Shown piece by piece: positions 33,934 to 46,001 of a stretch of DNA of 64,000 bases (the stretch's first letter is position 1; each line of letters starts with the position of its first letter). Source of the stretch: Geosiphon pyriformis (lineage: Eukaryota > Glomeromycota > Glomeromycetes > Archaeosporales > Geosiphonaceae); NCBI GenBank assembly GCA_016748015.1, contig JAAOMT010000531.1, positions 119,721 through 183,720 on the forward strand, written 5' to 3'. Position numbers and translations under genes: made by a program. The notes under the pieces are model-generated. The model had not been told where the DNA came from and searched no databases. It was given only the letters and a program-made list of their open reading frames with translations.

Positions 33934-35190
33934 TTAATATTGAGCTCCGTTGAAATTTAACTCTGTTAATTCTCCTTCTTGAAGTATTTCTTGAATTTTA
34001 TTTTCGAGAATTACTTGTGTTATTTGAGTCTGTAATTCTTCAAATTGAGTGTTGGTGATTTTTTCTAATTGATTACTGGTAACTGTATCCATTGCTTTGT
34101 TGAGTAAGATTTCTGGTCGATCTTGAAATGCTGTGTGTATTCGGTATATGGCTTGGGCCTGTGTGGATAAGTTGTTCTTTTCCACAAAATGTTCTAATTG
34201 TTGTAATATTCTTGTGTCAAATAATCACTTTGTTTTATTTGTATATAGATTTTGGATATTCACATATTGTCCCAAGTAAAAATAACAATAGTTTCTTGGA
34301 AATTGTTGTATCCACTAATTCCAAGTTTCTTTAGTCAACTCTTGATATAGTGACTCTTTTGTCGACTCTTTTATTGCTAATTTTACTTTTGCAATAATTT
34401 TGTCAACAGTATTTTCTGTTTTCTTCTATGTTCTATGTGGTGATGTCTTTCTAGTGTCTTGATATTGGATGGTTTGTTGATTAATTGTAATTTCCATCTC
34501 TTGGTGTTGAATCAATTAAAAGAGTTGTTGTGCTAATGAATAGATATTGTCTGTAATTTCCATTTTTCTGATATTTCTTGTCGCGTCTACTGTGTTTTTA
34601 TATATTCTTTTAATGAATTAATTTAATGTGTTGTTGTCAATGATGATGATTGGTTCCAGATTTCATGGAATTTCTTTTGGTTGGACTAATATCTTCTGTA
34701 TTTTTAATTGTGGAATATTATTAGTGGATGGTGGTGTGATGTTGTGATATGGTTTCAGTCGATCTCCATATGCTGCTTTGGTTAAGATTTTGTTATCCAG
34801 TCTTAATTTGTAAGCTCCATTCTCTAGAATTTCTTCTATGTGAAATAGTCCATCCTATTTGGAGTTGAATTTTCCACTCCATTGTTTTTTCACTTTGATA
34901 TGATGTAAGAGTACTTTGTCTCCAATCTTGAATTCAACTGGTTTGTCTGGTAGTTGATTATTATGTCTTTCTTTCTGTTTCTTTTGTGACTTTTGTATGT
35001 TATCAGCTGCTTTTCTTCATTTGTTTTCCAATGTTTTTATTAAGTCATATGTTCTTCTTAACAATGTTTCTTAGAAATTCTCTTCTGTTATTGGTTCAGT
35101 TGGATATGTATTAATCTTTATCTCAACTGGTAATGTTGCTGTTCTACTGTATATCAATTCAAATGGTGTTGCTTGTGTGGTGTCTTGCTT
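33934..35190 (-). pseudogene. Element 3 Pol C-terminus: chromatin/DNA-binding-like tail plus unknown domain
   Basis: Follows the integrase core in the same frame. First comes the usual gypsy integrase tail (FKIGDKVLLHHIKVKKQWSGKF, DGLFHIEEI, GAYKLRL), then about 250 residues with no recognised fold, ending QEILQEGELTELNFNGAQY just before the polypurine tract. The last segment at 34185-33934 (AIYRIHTAFQDRPEILLNKA) matches the end of element 4 at 54799-55113. No chromodomain signature is visible. Several stops. Confidence 0.65.
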
Positions 35191-35196
35191 CATTGT

Positions 35197-36000
35197 CTAA
35201 TAAGCAAATAATACTAATGGTATAAACAAATCCCATTCATTCTGGTTTTTTTGGCTGAGTTTTGCTATTGCTTCACACAATGTTCTATTAAATCTTTCAA
35301 TTAATCCATTGGTTTGTGGATGGTATGGTGATAATAGTGGTTTCTTAATTCTGAATCTTTGGCTTAGTTCTGCTAATGTTCTATTCACAAAATGGGTTTC
35401 TTGGTCTGATAATAGTTCTTTTGGACATTCATGTCGACAAATCAGATCTTGATGGACAAATTTGACAACAAATTTTGCATCCACTCTTTGAATTGCTTTG
35501 GCTTTTGGCCATTTAGTAAGATAGTCCATGACTACTGCAATATATTTGTTGCCTCTGCTGATAATTGTTAATGGTCTAACTAAATCGATTCTAATACAGT
35601 CAAATAGTTGTCCCACTTTGATTGGTCTCAATAGTTTGCTGGGTCTTGTTCCCTCTCTTCTTTGACAAGCATCACAATTTTGCACATATTGGATAATGTT
35701 TGGATACATTGATGGCCAATAGTATCTCTTTCTGGTTCTTTCCATGGTTGCTTCTTTATGAAAATGTTCTGCAGTTGGATCTGAGTGCATGTTGAACAGT
35801 ATTGTCTCCTTTTCTGATTCTGTAATTACTCTGGTTGGTTGATCTGCATCTTTTCTATTTTTCCAATAAAATATATTTTGGTGAGTGATAAAATATTTGG
35901 ATTGTTGTTTGATTCTCTTTTGTTCCAGTTGAGATAATTTCTTCTTGAACTGTTGAGTATCTATATAATGTTGAAGTTGTTGATATTTTTGTGTGTTCAT
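35197..36000 (-). pseudogene. Element 3 integrase, core intact
   Basis: 267 open codons. Zinc domain HSDPTAEHF ... CDACQ. Catalytic residues in IRIDLVRPL, LLSDQETHFVN and GLIERFNRTL, so D, D and E are all present. It runs on from the RNase H region across stops near 36001-36260 and ends at a TAA in LFAY followed by the C-terminal tail. Confidence 0.87.
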
Positions 36001-36271
36001 CTTTTGTTATATTTTCATGAGTATTGTTTTGGTTTTGTTATATTTTTGGGTTGAAATGTTCTTAGATTTATCTTATTCACGACAAACCATCAGCATTTCT
36101 GTTGTTTTTTCCCTTTTTATAATGTATGATATAAGTATATGTCGAAAGAGCCATTTTCTATCTTGACTGTCTTCCATCTCCAAATTCTTGTTTTTGGAGT
36201 GATGTCAATTCTTTGTGATCTGTGTACACCTCAAACTTTTGGCTCAAGTATTCTTTCTATTTTATAACTGC

Positions 36272-37428
36272 TCAATAGATTGCTAAATGTTCTAATTCTG
36301 GTGTTTCATAGTTCTTTTTGGCTGGAGTCAAACCTTGGCTGGCATATGTGACTGGATGTTCTTTTCCATCCAATTCTCTCTGAGATAGTACTGCTCCCAA
36401 TGCTTGACCTAATGCATCAGTGGTGATAATGAATGGTTTACTATGATCTGAATAGATCAATACTGAAGCTTGAATAAGCTTTCTTTTTAAGATGTTAAAT
36501 GCTTCTTGCTGGGTTTTAGTCCATTCATACTTTGCATTTTTGGTTTGAAGATTATTGAGTGGTTGTGCTATCTTTGAAAAGTTCTTTATAAAGCATCTAT
36601 AATAGTTTGCAAATCCCAAGAATGATTTCAGCTCAGTTACGTTGGTTGGTATTGGAAAGTTCTTTACTATCTTTATTTTCTCTGAATCTGTTTTTACGCT
36701 ATCTTTGCTAACTATGTGTTCCAAGAATTTTAGTTCTGTTTTGCCAAAAAAACATTTTGTTGTATTCAATTTTAATTCTGCTCATTGTAGTCTTTTGAAC
36801 ACTTATTGGAGATGACGTAAATGATCATTAAATGTTTTTGAGAACACATTGGTGTTATCCAAGTATACAATTACTGATTTCCACAATAAGCCAGTATACA
36901 CGATTTCCATTAGCTGTTGGAATGTAGCTGGAGCATTGGTTAAGCCGAATGGCATAACTTCAAACTCAAAGTTTTCCTCTCTTGTGGTGAATGCCATTTT
37001 TCTTTGTCAACTGGATCTATGGCTACTTGTCAGTAACCACTATCCAAGTCTAACGTTGAAAACTATTTGTTTCCACCAAAAGCATTGAATAGTTCTTGTA
37101 TCTGTGGAGTTGAATAGCTGTCTCCACAAGTTACACCATTGAATTTCCTGTAATCTACACAAAATCAGATTTTTCTATTTTTCTTACAAACGAGTACTAC
37201 TGATAACAACCATGAGCTTATTAATAACTGAATTAATCTATTGTTAAGCATTCGGTTGATCTCTTGATAGATGATTTCATGGCTGGCTGGTGGTACTCTA
37301 TATGTTTGCTGTTTGATTGGCATTGCATCTCCAGTCTTGATCTGATGCTGGATAATATCAGTTCTGCCAAATTCGTTTTTACTGGTGAAAATATCATTGA
37401 AATTATTGAATAACATCTTTAGTTGCAT
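36272..37428 (-). pseudogene. Element 3 reverse transcriptase and RNase H
   Basis: Starts KMLFNNFNDIF and continues through FCVDYRKFN, LDLDSGY and PFGLTNAPATFQ to YLDN, where YLDD is expected. A frameshift separates 37428-37165 from 36997-36272. RNase H begins ITTDALGQALGAVLSQ. The catalytic Asp change and the frameshift make it inactive. Confidence 0.85.
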
Positions 37429-37545
37429 CTGTTAAAGTGGGTCTAGATTTTCTATGTTCATCTGTTTCAATTGTTCTGGCTGTAACAGATAACATTTGTT
37501 TTATCTGTAGATGGTTTGTAATGTAATGTCCACATATCCACAAAG

Positions 37546-38286
37546 CTATGAAAAATCTGGAATGCTGCTTGATGCTTGATCTTCAATTTCCATGGTTAAA
37601 TATCTGAGAGTGGTTCCTTCCAGTATCTCTACAACATTTTCAGTGTTGTTGTAGATGGGAATTTTGATATGGTTATGGCTCTTGGCTGGTATGTGTAGAT
37701 TGATAAGTCCAATTTCTCCTAATTCACAAAGGGTTGCTTCTGCTTCAAAAATTTGTTCTTGCTTCTTCTTTCTTCTTTCTATTGTTAACATGTATCAGCT
37801 ATATGGTGGAATAGAAATTGTTTGACTGGTTGAGATAATTTCTCCTTGGCCAATAATTTTTTCCTTTACCATATTGACTGGTACATCTATTCTACCCGTT
37901 GATTCAAATCCCTGTATCCCTCTTGCTGTTATCCCTAATTCTTTCCTATTTCTCACTGAAACTAACTGAGCAATTTTTACCAAAGGCAGGAATATTGCCT
38001 GTGCTATTCTTTCATTTGGCTCTATAATATAGGCCTTTTCTGAGTCATTTTGTAGCATAGAAATGATATTTCCTACATATCCTGCATCAATTATTCCTTC
38101 TCTGAAGTTTATTCCCTTTTTTGCTAAACTACTCCTAAATGCTAATTGAACCATTGTTGTTGCTAGAATTTTCAGTACTATTTTCAGATTGATGCAAATG
38201 TGTGAATAGGGTTCCAATTTGATGGCGTTCTTTCCTGAATATCTCAAATCAAATCCTGCATCAGTATCATGCACACATTCTGACAT
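37546..38286 (-). pseudogene. Element 3 dUTPase-like domain and following linker
   Basis: 38286-37795 carries all five trimeric-dUTPase motifs in order: HDTDAGFDLRYS (1), FRSSLAKKG (2), GIIDAGYVGNI (3), NERIAQAIFLPL (4) and ARGIQGFESTGR (5). Motif 3 keeps the catalytic Asp; motif 5 has FES where FGS is usual. It is in frame with protease upstream and RT downstream, so it was a Pol subdomain. dUTPases hydrolyse dUTP and keep uracil out of cDNA. The linker 37791-37546 leads to RT. Element 4 has the same domain. Confidence 0.82.
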
Positions 38287-38412
38287 GATACTTTCATCAT
38301 TATCACTGAACTATTTCAGTTCTTGCTCTTTGGTGAGGTCAGAAAGTGTGATATATTGTTCGTAATTTGAATCAAAGTTTGAATCTGAGTTGGAATCATT
38401 GTCATAGCCATT

Positions 38413-39342
38413 TTAAACGGAGCTGGAACCATTATTTTCATTATTGTCATTGTCAGAGTTTGAATCAGAGTTGGAACTCGATTCTGATTCTGATGCACAG
38501 CTGTTGATTGGTTCTTCTTCTTCAGGGATTATGTAGATTATGCATGGTGGTAGATTGTAGATGAGGTCACAATTATCACAGAATTGGAAATCACATGGAA
38601 TCAAACAGTGGTCACATAATTGGGTGTTGATTTCTTCTAAGCATTGCTTTTGCTCTTCTCTTATGAGTGTTAAATTCTGATAGTATTCATGGAATTCTTT
38701 TGGGCTGTTTTTTAAGTCAATAAAGACATCCAAGTTGAGAACCAAAACAATGTCTGTTGGTTCTGGAGGGTTATTCTTGATCTCCAGAATTTCACTGGGT
38801 GAAGTGCCTTCTACTTTGGCATTGGCCATTCACCAGATCTTGTCCTTGTCGTGTGGATAGCCATTTAGGTAGAATATAGCTCAGTGCCATACTGCTGTGA
38901 TGGGCGTACCACAACTCATCCAGTTACTGATGAGGATCATGTATTGGCATGAAGTGTTGTACATTCCTCCTCGACCAAGAATGTTGTTCCATATTTCTTT
39001 GTCAAGTAATTGTTCGCTGCAAGTAAGACATGGTTTGTTGTTCCACTTGCCTTGTATTTTTGGGTAGCCATATCATTCCCTATGGCAGAGCTTGCAATAG
39101 TAATGAGTTAGTGTTCAGTAGTCTTTGTCTGGCACTACCCAAGCTTCCATTGAAGACAGTTTTTTCCCACAGTCCTTGTATTTGAGAGATATATATGGTG
39201 GCTTTTTTATTGATTCACGTGAGTATTTTCTTTTCCAGCCACTAGTTATTTCTTCTGCAGTGGTGGTTTCTTCAAGTATGTTTTCTTCTCTTCCTTTTCC
39301 TTTTTCTTTGTTCTTTTCTTCCCAATCTAGAATTGGTGGCAT
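38413..39342 (-). pseudogene. Element 3 Cys-rich block between protease and dUTPase
   Basis: One frame with a few stops, containing a series of CxxC pairs: KDCGKK, YYCKLCHRE, CLTCSEQ and TSCQY, then CDHCLIPCDFQFCDNC near 38600, and a Ser/Asn/Asp-rich tail. Element 4 has the same series (CVDCGKK, YYCRPC, CLACGE, CDKAC, CNHCLIPCHFQYCDEC). This looks like several zinc-binding modules. Function unknown; nucleic-acid or protein binding is a guess. Confidence 0.65.
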
Positions 39343-39495
39343 TTTGCTTTGGTTGTTGTTGGTCCAAGCATCGATGGTGGCTTCCCAGGTAGGTTTTTTT
39401 CTTTGTTTCTCCTTTCCGTTGTCATTGTTGTCCCAGGTGAGTATTGGCAGTAGTTTGTTGTGATTGACGTTAGTTCATAAGACTTGGTATGCTTC

Positions 39496-39999
39496 TCAGG
39501 TGGGTTTTACTTTTTCTTTTTCGAATTTGATAAGTGGTGTTGATGACATGGTGATGGGCTTGAAGTGGCCACACGTGGCTGGTACCCATGTGTGTTGACT
39601 GTTCTGGTTAAGCTGGAGCTTTTGGGTGTTCCAATCTAGAGTTGTGTTGGTTTTGAACAGCCAGTCGTTTCCAATGAGTGCTTGGTATTGAGTGGCTTTC
39701 ATAATGAGTACTTTAATTGGTACTATGATGTTGTTGACTTCTATGGGAAAATCATCAATCTCTCCAATGGGTGGTTTGGTCACTCCATCAGCTGTAATAA
39801 TCCTGGTGCTGGCAGCATGATCAACTTGACAACCTAATTGATCTATAAGTTGTCTTGTGATGATGCTGCCAGCTAATTCACTATCTAGGATCAGTTTGAT
39901 GGAGTAACCATCAACTTTTGCATTAGTGTACATTGCAGTGATGAGTTTCTTCTCAAGTGCTGCTCCACTGAACAAAGGTAGGTTGATAGTTTTCTCCAA
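39496..39999 (-). pseudogene. Element 3 aspartic protease
   Basis: ALEKKLITAMYTNAKVDG leads to LILDSELAGSIITRQLIDQLG, the retropepsin active site with Glu replacing the Gly of DSG (GGA to GAA type). ALIGNDWL is the conserved C-terminal motif. In frame with gag. Confidence 0.85.
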
Positions 40000-40019
40000 T
40001 TCGAAAGAAAAAATGGCTA

Positions 40020-42300
40020 TGAGAAATTCATTTTCAGTGACCGTTGCTGGTGGAATATTGTTGGTGAGTGTTGTTTAGGGTGGATTGAATTCTGAGTTGT
40101 TGGTGGTGGCATCTTCTGGAGTAACCAAGAAACTTAAATAGTTCTGGGAATTCGGGTTTTGGGTGGAACCAGTACCTGAATTCTACTGTCGAGAGCCTAA
40201 TGATTGATAAGAGGAGCTGAGGATCAGTTAATAAACAACTATCGCCGATCTTCAGTTTTGAGTAATTTTAGGTCTTGGGTTTCCTGATGTCATTTGAGTG
40301 GATTTTTGGAGTGGTGTTTGAATTGGTTGTTGGAACTGATAAATTATTTGGAGCTGTGGCTGATAAATTACCAGTGGCTGCAGTTGATAAATTGGAGATT
40401 AATATACTGGTGGTTGATAGATTGGTTGCTGTGTCATTGGCAGGTAAGTGGTTTGATATTGGTCTTAATTTGGGTAGTGATTCTGAGTCTGAAATCTGCG
40501 ATTAGGGTTTCAATATTGATTTTCTGATCATGGATTGTTGCTATAAAATTGACAGTTAGCTCTAATGTGATCTTGTTTACCACAGTTGTGGCAAATACGC
40601 GTTTCTGGCTGTCATGACTGATTGGGTAATGATGATGATGATGATGTTGATGGACATGGCTGATTTTGGAAATGATTCGTGTTTCCAGAATTATTGCATT
40701 GTTGTGGTGATTGATAGATTGCATGATTGTCAGCTAAGTATCCCTTTAGTTTTTGATTGATTGTATCACTGAATTGTTTCAGTTTGGAATCCAAGTCAGA
40801 TAATCCATTCATTACTAAATTTACAGCTTGGGTGTGGTTGGCTTCTAGCTTGGCTGCTTCAAAATCTCTGGTGTAGGTAATGGTGGTTGGGAGATCAACT
40901 GGATGCATTGGACATACTTACTGAAAGATGCTACTGTGCAATCTTCTAATAAACTGGTTCAAGATTTGTGGCGCTGTAAAGTAATCAGCTTGGATTGCCT
41001 GAATTTGGTGCAGATTTCTATGGAAGCATCCCAAGTAAGTAGTGACTGCTTCTATGTCTTCTTGTTTGATGGTAGTAAATGTGTTAGTCAAGTGATTGAT
41101 ACTATTGTTATTACTAAAGTATTTTAAGAATTCTGTTTTGAACTCATTGAAGGTTTGTGGTTTGGCAGCTAGGCTTTGATACCACGAGTTGGTGGTATTT
41201 TTGAGAAAATAAGGGATTGCTTGAAGAGCTTTACTGTTATTTTATCCATTGACTACTATGGCTTTTTCAATGTCATTGAGCCATATTTGGGCATTATTTT
41301 CTTTACTGGTAAAATTGTCAAGTTTTGCGATTGGTGCATAGGCCATTGTATCTAAGTTGGGTTGTTGTGATGGTAGTTGAAGTGGCAGTTGTATGGGTTT
41401 GGCTATTGGATTAATCGGTGGTTGATCGATGACGATTATTGGAGGTAAGTTTTGTTGATTTATTAAATCGGGGTTTTGATTATCCTGAGTTGGTGGTGTC
41501 TGAATGTTTGGAGTTTTGATTTCTGGATTTTCTGGGTTTAGATTTTGCTGGGTTTGAAGATTCAGGGTTTCAAATTCTGGGTTTTTAGCAATCGGGTTTT
41601 GGTAAGTGAATTTTTGATCTTCAGTTTCTTCTTCTTTCTCTTCTTCTGATTCTGTTACTTCTCATGGATCAGAAATTCCGAAATCTGGGGGAGGCAGTGG
41701 CGATTGGAGTCCTGATGGCATTGATGATTGTAAGTTAAATTCTTCAAAATACATGCTATATGGTCCTAATAACTCTGCTTTCCTTTGTTTACTTTGGAAT
41801 GGGAATCATCCAAATGTTGATGTTATGTTTGATGTGGCCATGCCAGTAGATGTAATATTAATGGCACTTCCAGATGTATAGTGGTATGATAAATTAGTTG
41901 GGGACTCAACTCTTGTTTTTTTCCAAGTAGGTGGTTGTATTCTTTTGGGTGTTACTGCTGGTGTTTGCAGTTTTTCTTTGTCTTTGCTCACATAAGTAAT
42001 GAGGTATCTTTGTTGTGTGTGGTGTTCAATTTCTTTGTTAATTTCCATGATGATAGAAGCAAAATTGTGATTTGTTGACAGGTTGGTATTTTAAATTAAT
42101 TCACTATAAAAGGCTTCTCTTGCCAATTCAATATTTACTAGTGTTCTTAACAGATAGGCAATTTTTTTGTTGACGTAGAAATTGAAAGCTGATTTCACTA
42201 ATATGTGGTTGTAATTTAATCCCAAATGTTAACAGTAGTGTTGAAATAAGAATTTCACGAATCTTAGATGGTTTGCTCCTATGTTTTCTGATTTTGCCAC
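40020..42300 (-). pseudogene. Element 3 gag and Gln/Pro-rich linker
   Basis: Gag start uncertain (about 42300; ATG at 42048 is internal). Order: N-terminal helical region, Asn/Pro-rich spacer (41800-41400), capsid-like part (NAQIWLNDIEKAIV, NSWYQSLAAKPQTFNEF), CCHC knuckle CHNCGKQDHIRANC (about 40555-40596), then a Gln/Pro/Tyr-rich linker down to 40020. The frame continues into protease without shift. Stops are mostly CAA/TGG-derived. Confidence 0.8.
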
Positions 42301-42359
42301 TTTTAGATTTGTGTTAGTGCTGGTTTTCTATAGGATTATACTTCACAGAGAGCACCAAA

Positions 42360-43232
42360 TGTTACAGGTGACTATTTTTGGTGTTGGATTAGATAACAAA
42401 TCTGTAACTTGGTGCTCAAATCTAGTTGCAGTTGATAGTGATCTGAAGGTTTGTGTCTGACAGGTTTGTATCTGAAGGGTTTGGTTAAGTTTTTTGTATA
42501 ATAAACAGAGATTCAATGGTAATAGTTTTTATCCGTAGCTTTCCAAAACTGCAGTTTTGTCAATTTTTTTCTCAGCTTGATGACCAGTATTCCTCTTGGT
42601 AAGCTATCTTCAATCAAGTGTTCTATTTTTATTTCTGGGTCTTTTACCAGTCACATTTATCCTGATGTCAGTATCTCATGCATTAATCCTCAATAGAGTT
42701 AGTAAACAACAATAAAATCAAAGCAAGAAATAAAGAAAAGAAAAAAAATTTAAAGAAAGAAAAGAAATAAGCCAAGGCGATTTGTGAATTAGTATTCTAT
42801 CAATAGCCATGATCAAGAGCTATTGTTCTAGTGTGGTTAAGTATCAATTACTATCAACATGAAGTGTTGATAGTAACAGTGGGTTTGAGATAACAAACAG
42901 TTATTTATTTGTGGTTTGGAAGGTTGTCTAGATAAAATCTAAACTAAGAGATCTCTCTTTTTAGCTTCTAATCCTACTGCTATATATACATAATTAAGAT
43001 TCCTCAATTCCTTAATTCTTCACAACAGGAATCCTGGAATTTCTAGAATCCTGCAATTTTTTTGAGAGGAATCCTGGAATTCTGGAATCTTGCAATTCCT
43101 TGTGAGAATTCTGGGATTCCTGGAATTCTGCAATTTCTGAGAGGAATCCTGGAATTCTATATTTTACTATGTCTACTTCTAATTGGTTAATAACTATGCT
43201 AATATATATTCCTTATATTTCTATGAGTAACA
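42360..43232 (-). repeat. Element 3 5' LTR (LTR-B, 873 bp)
   Basis: TGTTACAGG...GAGTAACA. U3 array about 43000-43165 with TATATATA near 42981. About 56 bp longer than its partner, mainly in the array. A PBS candidate TGGTGCTCTCTGTGAAG starts two bases inside (minus, 42357). Confidence 0.9.
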
Positions 43233-44390
43233 CTGACAAATCAGCAGTCTTTTCATTAGAAAGTTCTTTGATCACATATATTATATTACTATAATTGATA
43301 AGATTCATAACATTGGAAAAAGCAGCATTATTAACATGAGCCAATAACAGATATTGATGACACCACAAATTGGAAACATAGTTTAATATTACTCTCTTTT
43401 TTGTTCAACTTTCCATAATTGCATCAACCTTATTTTTAATCTCAACAGACTTCAGAAACAATTTATCATCAGAACCAAATAATTTAACACCACTTTCTGA
43501 AAAAAACACTTCAAAACACTTCTAATAGTATGACCTTTATTAACTGTAAAGCTTTTTGTTTTTTTATTAATAACAGATTTAATGTAAACTTTTTCGGTCT
43601 TTAGTGATTCAGCAAGTTTGCAGGCACAGTATAATTTCCTTATATTACAAAAAAAAGACTGTACACAATCAAAATTAGCACCAAAATTCAAAAGAATTTG
43701 AATAATAGAAGCCTTTTTATTGTTTAAAAACATTTATTGGTCCATTAAAAAAGCAAACTCATTATTGGCATCTTTATGCAAAGACCTAATAATTCTTAAA
43801 ACCAAAATTTCCAACTTATAAAATTTGGAAAAGTTTTTAGTAAAAACACTATTAAAATTTTTGAACCACTTTTTTTTGAAAATCTTATTAGTTAACAAAC
43901 ACACCACCTTGTAAATCACATTCTATATAGATCCAAAAACCTCTTAAAAGTAACAAACTTACCAAAGAACATTATTGTATTGGCTGTCATAGAATTTTTA
44001 AAATTGCTTCATTTTACTTTATTAGCATCTTTAATATTAAACTTCCAATAAATCTTATTTATCTGTTTGTACACAAGATTTAATCATACATTTAACAAAC
44101 TGTTAAATTCACAAAAACAAAAATGGCATGGTGATTAGTGTTAAAATAATTACCAACATTTATAATATCATGATTTACTATTGCATTGACCAAACTCAAA
44201 AAAACAAACATGTAATCAATTATTATTATAACATCTCTGGAATTTTTCCAAGTTAAAACTTTTACAACTGGGCTTTCAATTAAAAAATTAACCAACTCCA
44301 AATCAAGGCATTTTTTAAAACTAACACACTTGCAAGAACCATTCTCATTGAAATCCTCATCGAAAATAACAAAAAAAAATTTGTTTACAG
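43233..44390 (-). pseudogene. LINE-2 ORF2, endonuclease C-terminus and linker to RT
   Basis: Joins 33103 after removal of element 3. The endonuclease part 44430-44092 has IFDEDFNENGS, then FNTNHHAIFVFV near its end, where related endonucleases have a D-x-D-H motif. Linker pieces at 43919-43452 follow. The frame crosses the solo LTR to 45279. Confidence 0.78.
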
Positions 44391-45278
44391 TATTACAGAT
44401 GATTATTTGGGGTGTTGAAACAAATAACAAACCTGTAATTTAATGCTCAATAGCTTAATAGTTGGTAATATCTGAAGGTTTTATTTATTTAAAGGTTTTT
44501 GTATCTGAAGGTTTTGTGTTTAAAGGTTTTGGTTGAGTCTTTTATATAATAGACAGAAATTCAATAGTTGTTTTTAATAGTCTCTCAGAATTACAATTCT
44601 GTCAATTTTTTTTTCAGCTTGGTGGCCAGCAATTCTCTGGTAAATAATCTTTAAATTCAAATATTTACTCTCTCACAGAAGTCTTTTATCAAACAATTAT
44701 TGACATCAATAACTCAGTACTTAATCCTTTTAATCAATTTAGTAAACAACAAAAGAAAATAAAATAAAAAAAAATAAAAAAAATAAAAGAAAATAAAAGA
44801 AAATAAAGAAATAAAGAAAATAAAATAAAAAATAAAAAATAAGTGTCTTGTCAATAACCATGATCAAAAATTATTATGCCAGCAGATTAAATAGTGGATA
44901 ATAACATGGATTTAAAGAATTGAAAAAATATTTTATTAATATAATTCTATTTCAGTTGATAGCAACTATTTTTGAAGAAAGAAGTATTTAATAATTATAA
45001 CCTGTGAGTCTAATTGACTCTAAGAGTCTAAGAGTCTAATTGACTAATTTTCTAGCTTCTAATACTACTGCTATATATACATAAATTTTATTGTATGAGA
45101 TTCCTTAAATTCCTTAATTCTCTAGCCAGAAATTCTGAAATTCCTGGAATCTTGTAATTTTTCATACAGAAATCCTGCAATTTCTTTAAGAAAAATTCTG
45201 AAATTTCACTTTTACTATATTTATTCTGATTGGCTAATTTATGTACTAATATTTAATTCCTATATTCTATAAATAACA
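44391..45278 (-). repeat. Diverged solo LTR related to LTR-B (888 bp)
   Basis: TATTACAGATG...AAATAACA flanked by a perfect ACAG duplication (44387-44390 and 45279-45282). It shares the LTR-B layout (array near 45100-45205, TATATATA near 45070) but is clearly more divergent, with extra simple A-rich sequence at 44750-44840. The LINE-2 endonuclease frame is continuous across it, so no interior is left. Confidence 0.85.
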
Positions 45279-46001
45279 ACAGTCTTTGCAATTAAAGAGT
45301 TGATTTTATTAGCTTGAAACAAATGCACAGTCAAAGTGATATTAATATACAGCCCCAAAATCAAAACAGATAATTTATTCTTGAAAAGCAGCTTAATAAA
45401 CAAAAGTCTATTAGCAATTTCTGAAATCTTGCACACATGTCTTATCAAACTAATATTTATGATAACTGCAATACCAGAACCCAAATAACTAGACTTTAAA
45501 CCAGAAGTGAATATCCAAATACTATCAAACTTGTTTATAATTTATGGATAAACTTTCTTTTTCAATTTTGTCTTAGTAACAATAAAAATTAAATTGTTTA
45601 TAGCTTTGTGCCAATAAATAACATTGGCTTGCTTAACAGAAGTGTTTATACTCTTAATATTACATATAATTACTTTTCAAATAAGATTGGCTATTAAGAG
45701 AAATAAGTACCAGAACCCAAATCAGCATTGTCTACTCTGACCAATAAGCCCATAACTGTGTTTGACAAATTGCTTAAAGTCTCTTCCAATTTTGAAACAA
45801 TTGAAAGATTAAAACTTACTATTCTTACAACAGTCTTATTACTAGTGATTACACTTAAATTCTTACTTATTACTATATCTGCCTCTTGATTCTGTGATAA
45901 AGAGTTTACTAATGGCTGACATCCAAAGCTAGACTAGGAAACCATTGGCTTAAGTGTGTTTAACTTCTTAGCCAGCTTATTAACTTGCTCTGTGAGGCTG
46001 T
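45279..46001 (-). pseudogene. LINE-2 endonuclease N-terminus and ORF1 C-terminus
   Basis: 45690-45279: endonuclease start KVIICNIKSINTSVKQ, with LGLYINITLTVHLF downstream. 46001-45710: ORF1 C-terminus (LTEQVNKLAKKLNTLKP, SLSQNQEADIV, LEETLSNLSNTV), a likely coiled coil as in LINE-1. It ends at the element 4 LTR; the rest of ORF1 is not found on the other side. Confidence 0.72.

Larger units (their letters stand above)
33104..43232 (-). mobile_element. Element 3: Ty3/gypsy retrotransposon with dUTPase, LTR-B ends
   Basis: LTRs 33104-33920 and 42360-43232; flanks TTGA (33100-33103) and CTGA (43233-43236) fit one duplicated 4-bp site with a C/T change. Internal order on the minus strand: gag with CCHC, Gln/Pro-rich linker, protease, Cys-rich block, dUTPase-like domain, RT, RNase H, integrase, C-terminal extension. 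Gag and protease are in the same frame, unlike elements 1 and 2. Polypurine tract AAAAGGAGGGAATAA (minus) abuts the 3' LTR at 33921-33935. Inserted in LINE-2. Confidence 0.9.

Noticed and set aside
39125-40527. Plus-strand ORFs opposite element 3 gag-pol
   Set aside because: They are antisense shadows of protease, Cys-rich and Gln-rich coding on the minus strand.
44750-44845. A-rich AAATAAA repeats as a retroposon tail
   Set aside because: They lie inside the diverged solo LTR, bounded by a perfect ACAG duplication, at the position of the A-rich stretch seen in other LTR-B copies.
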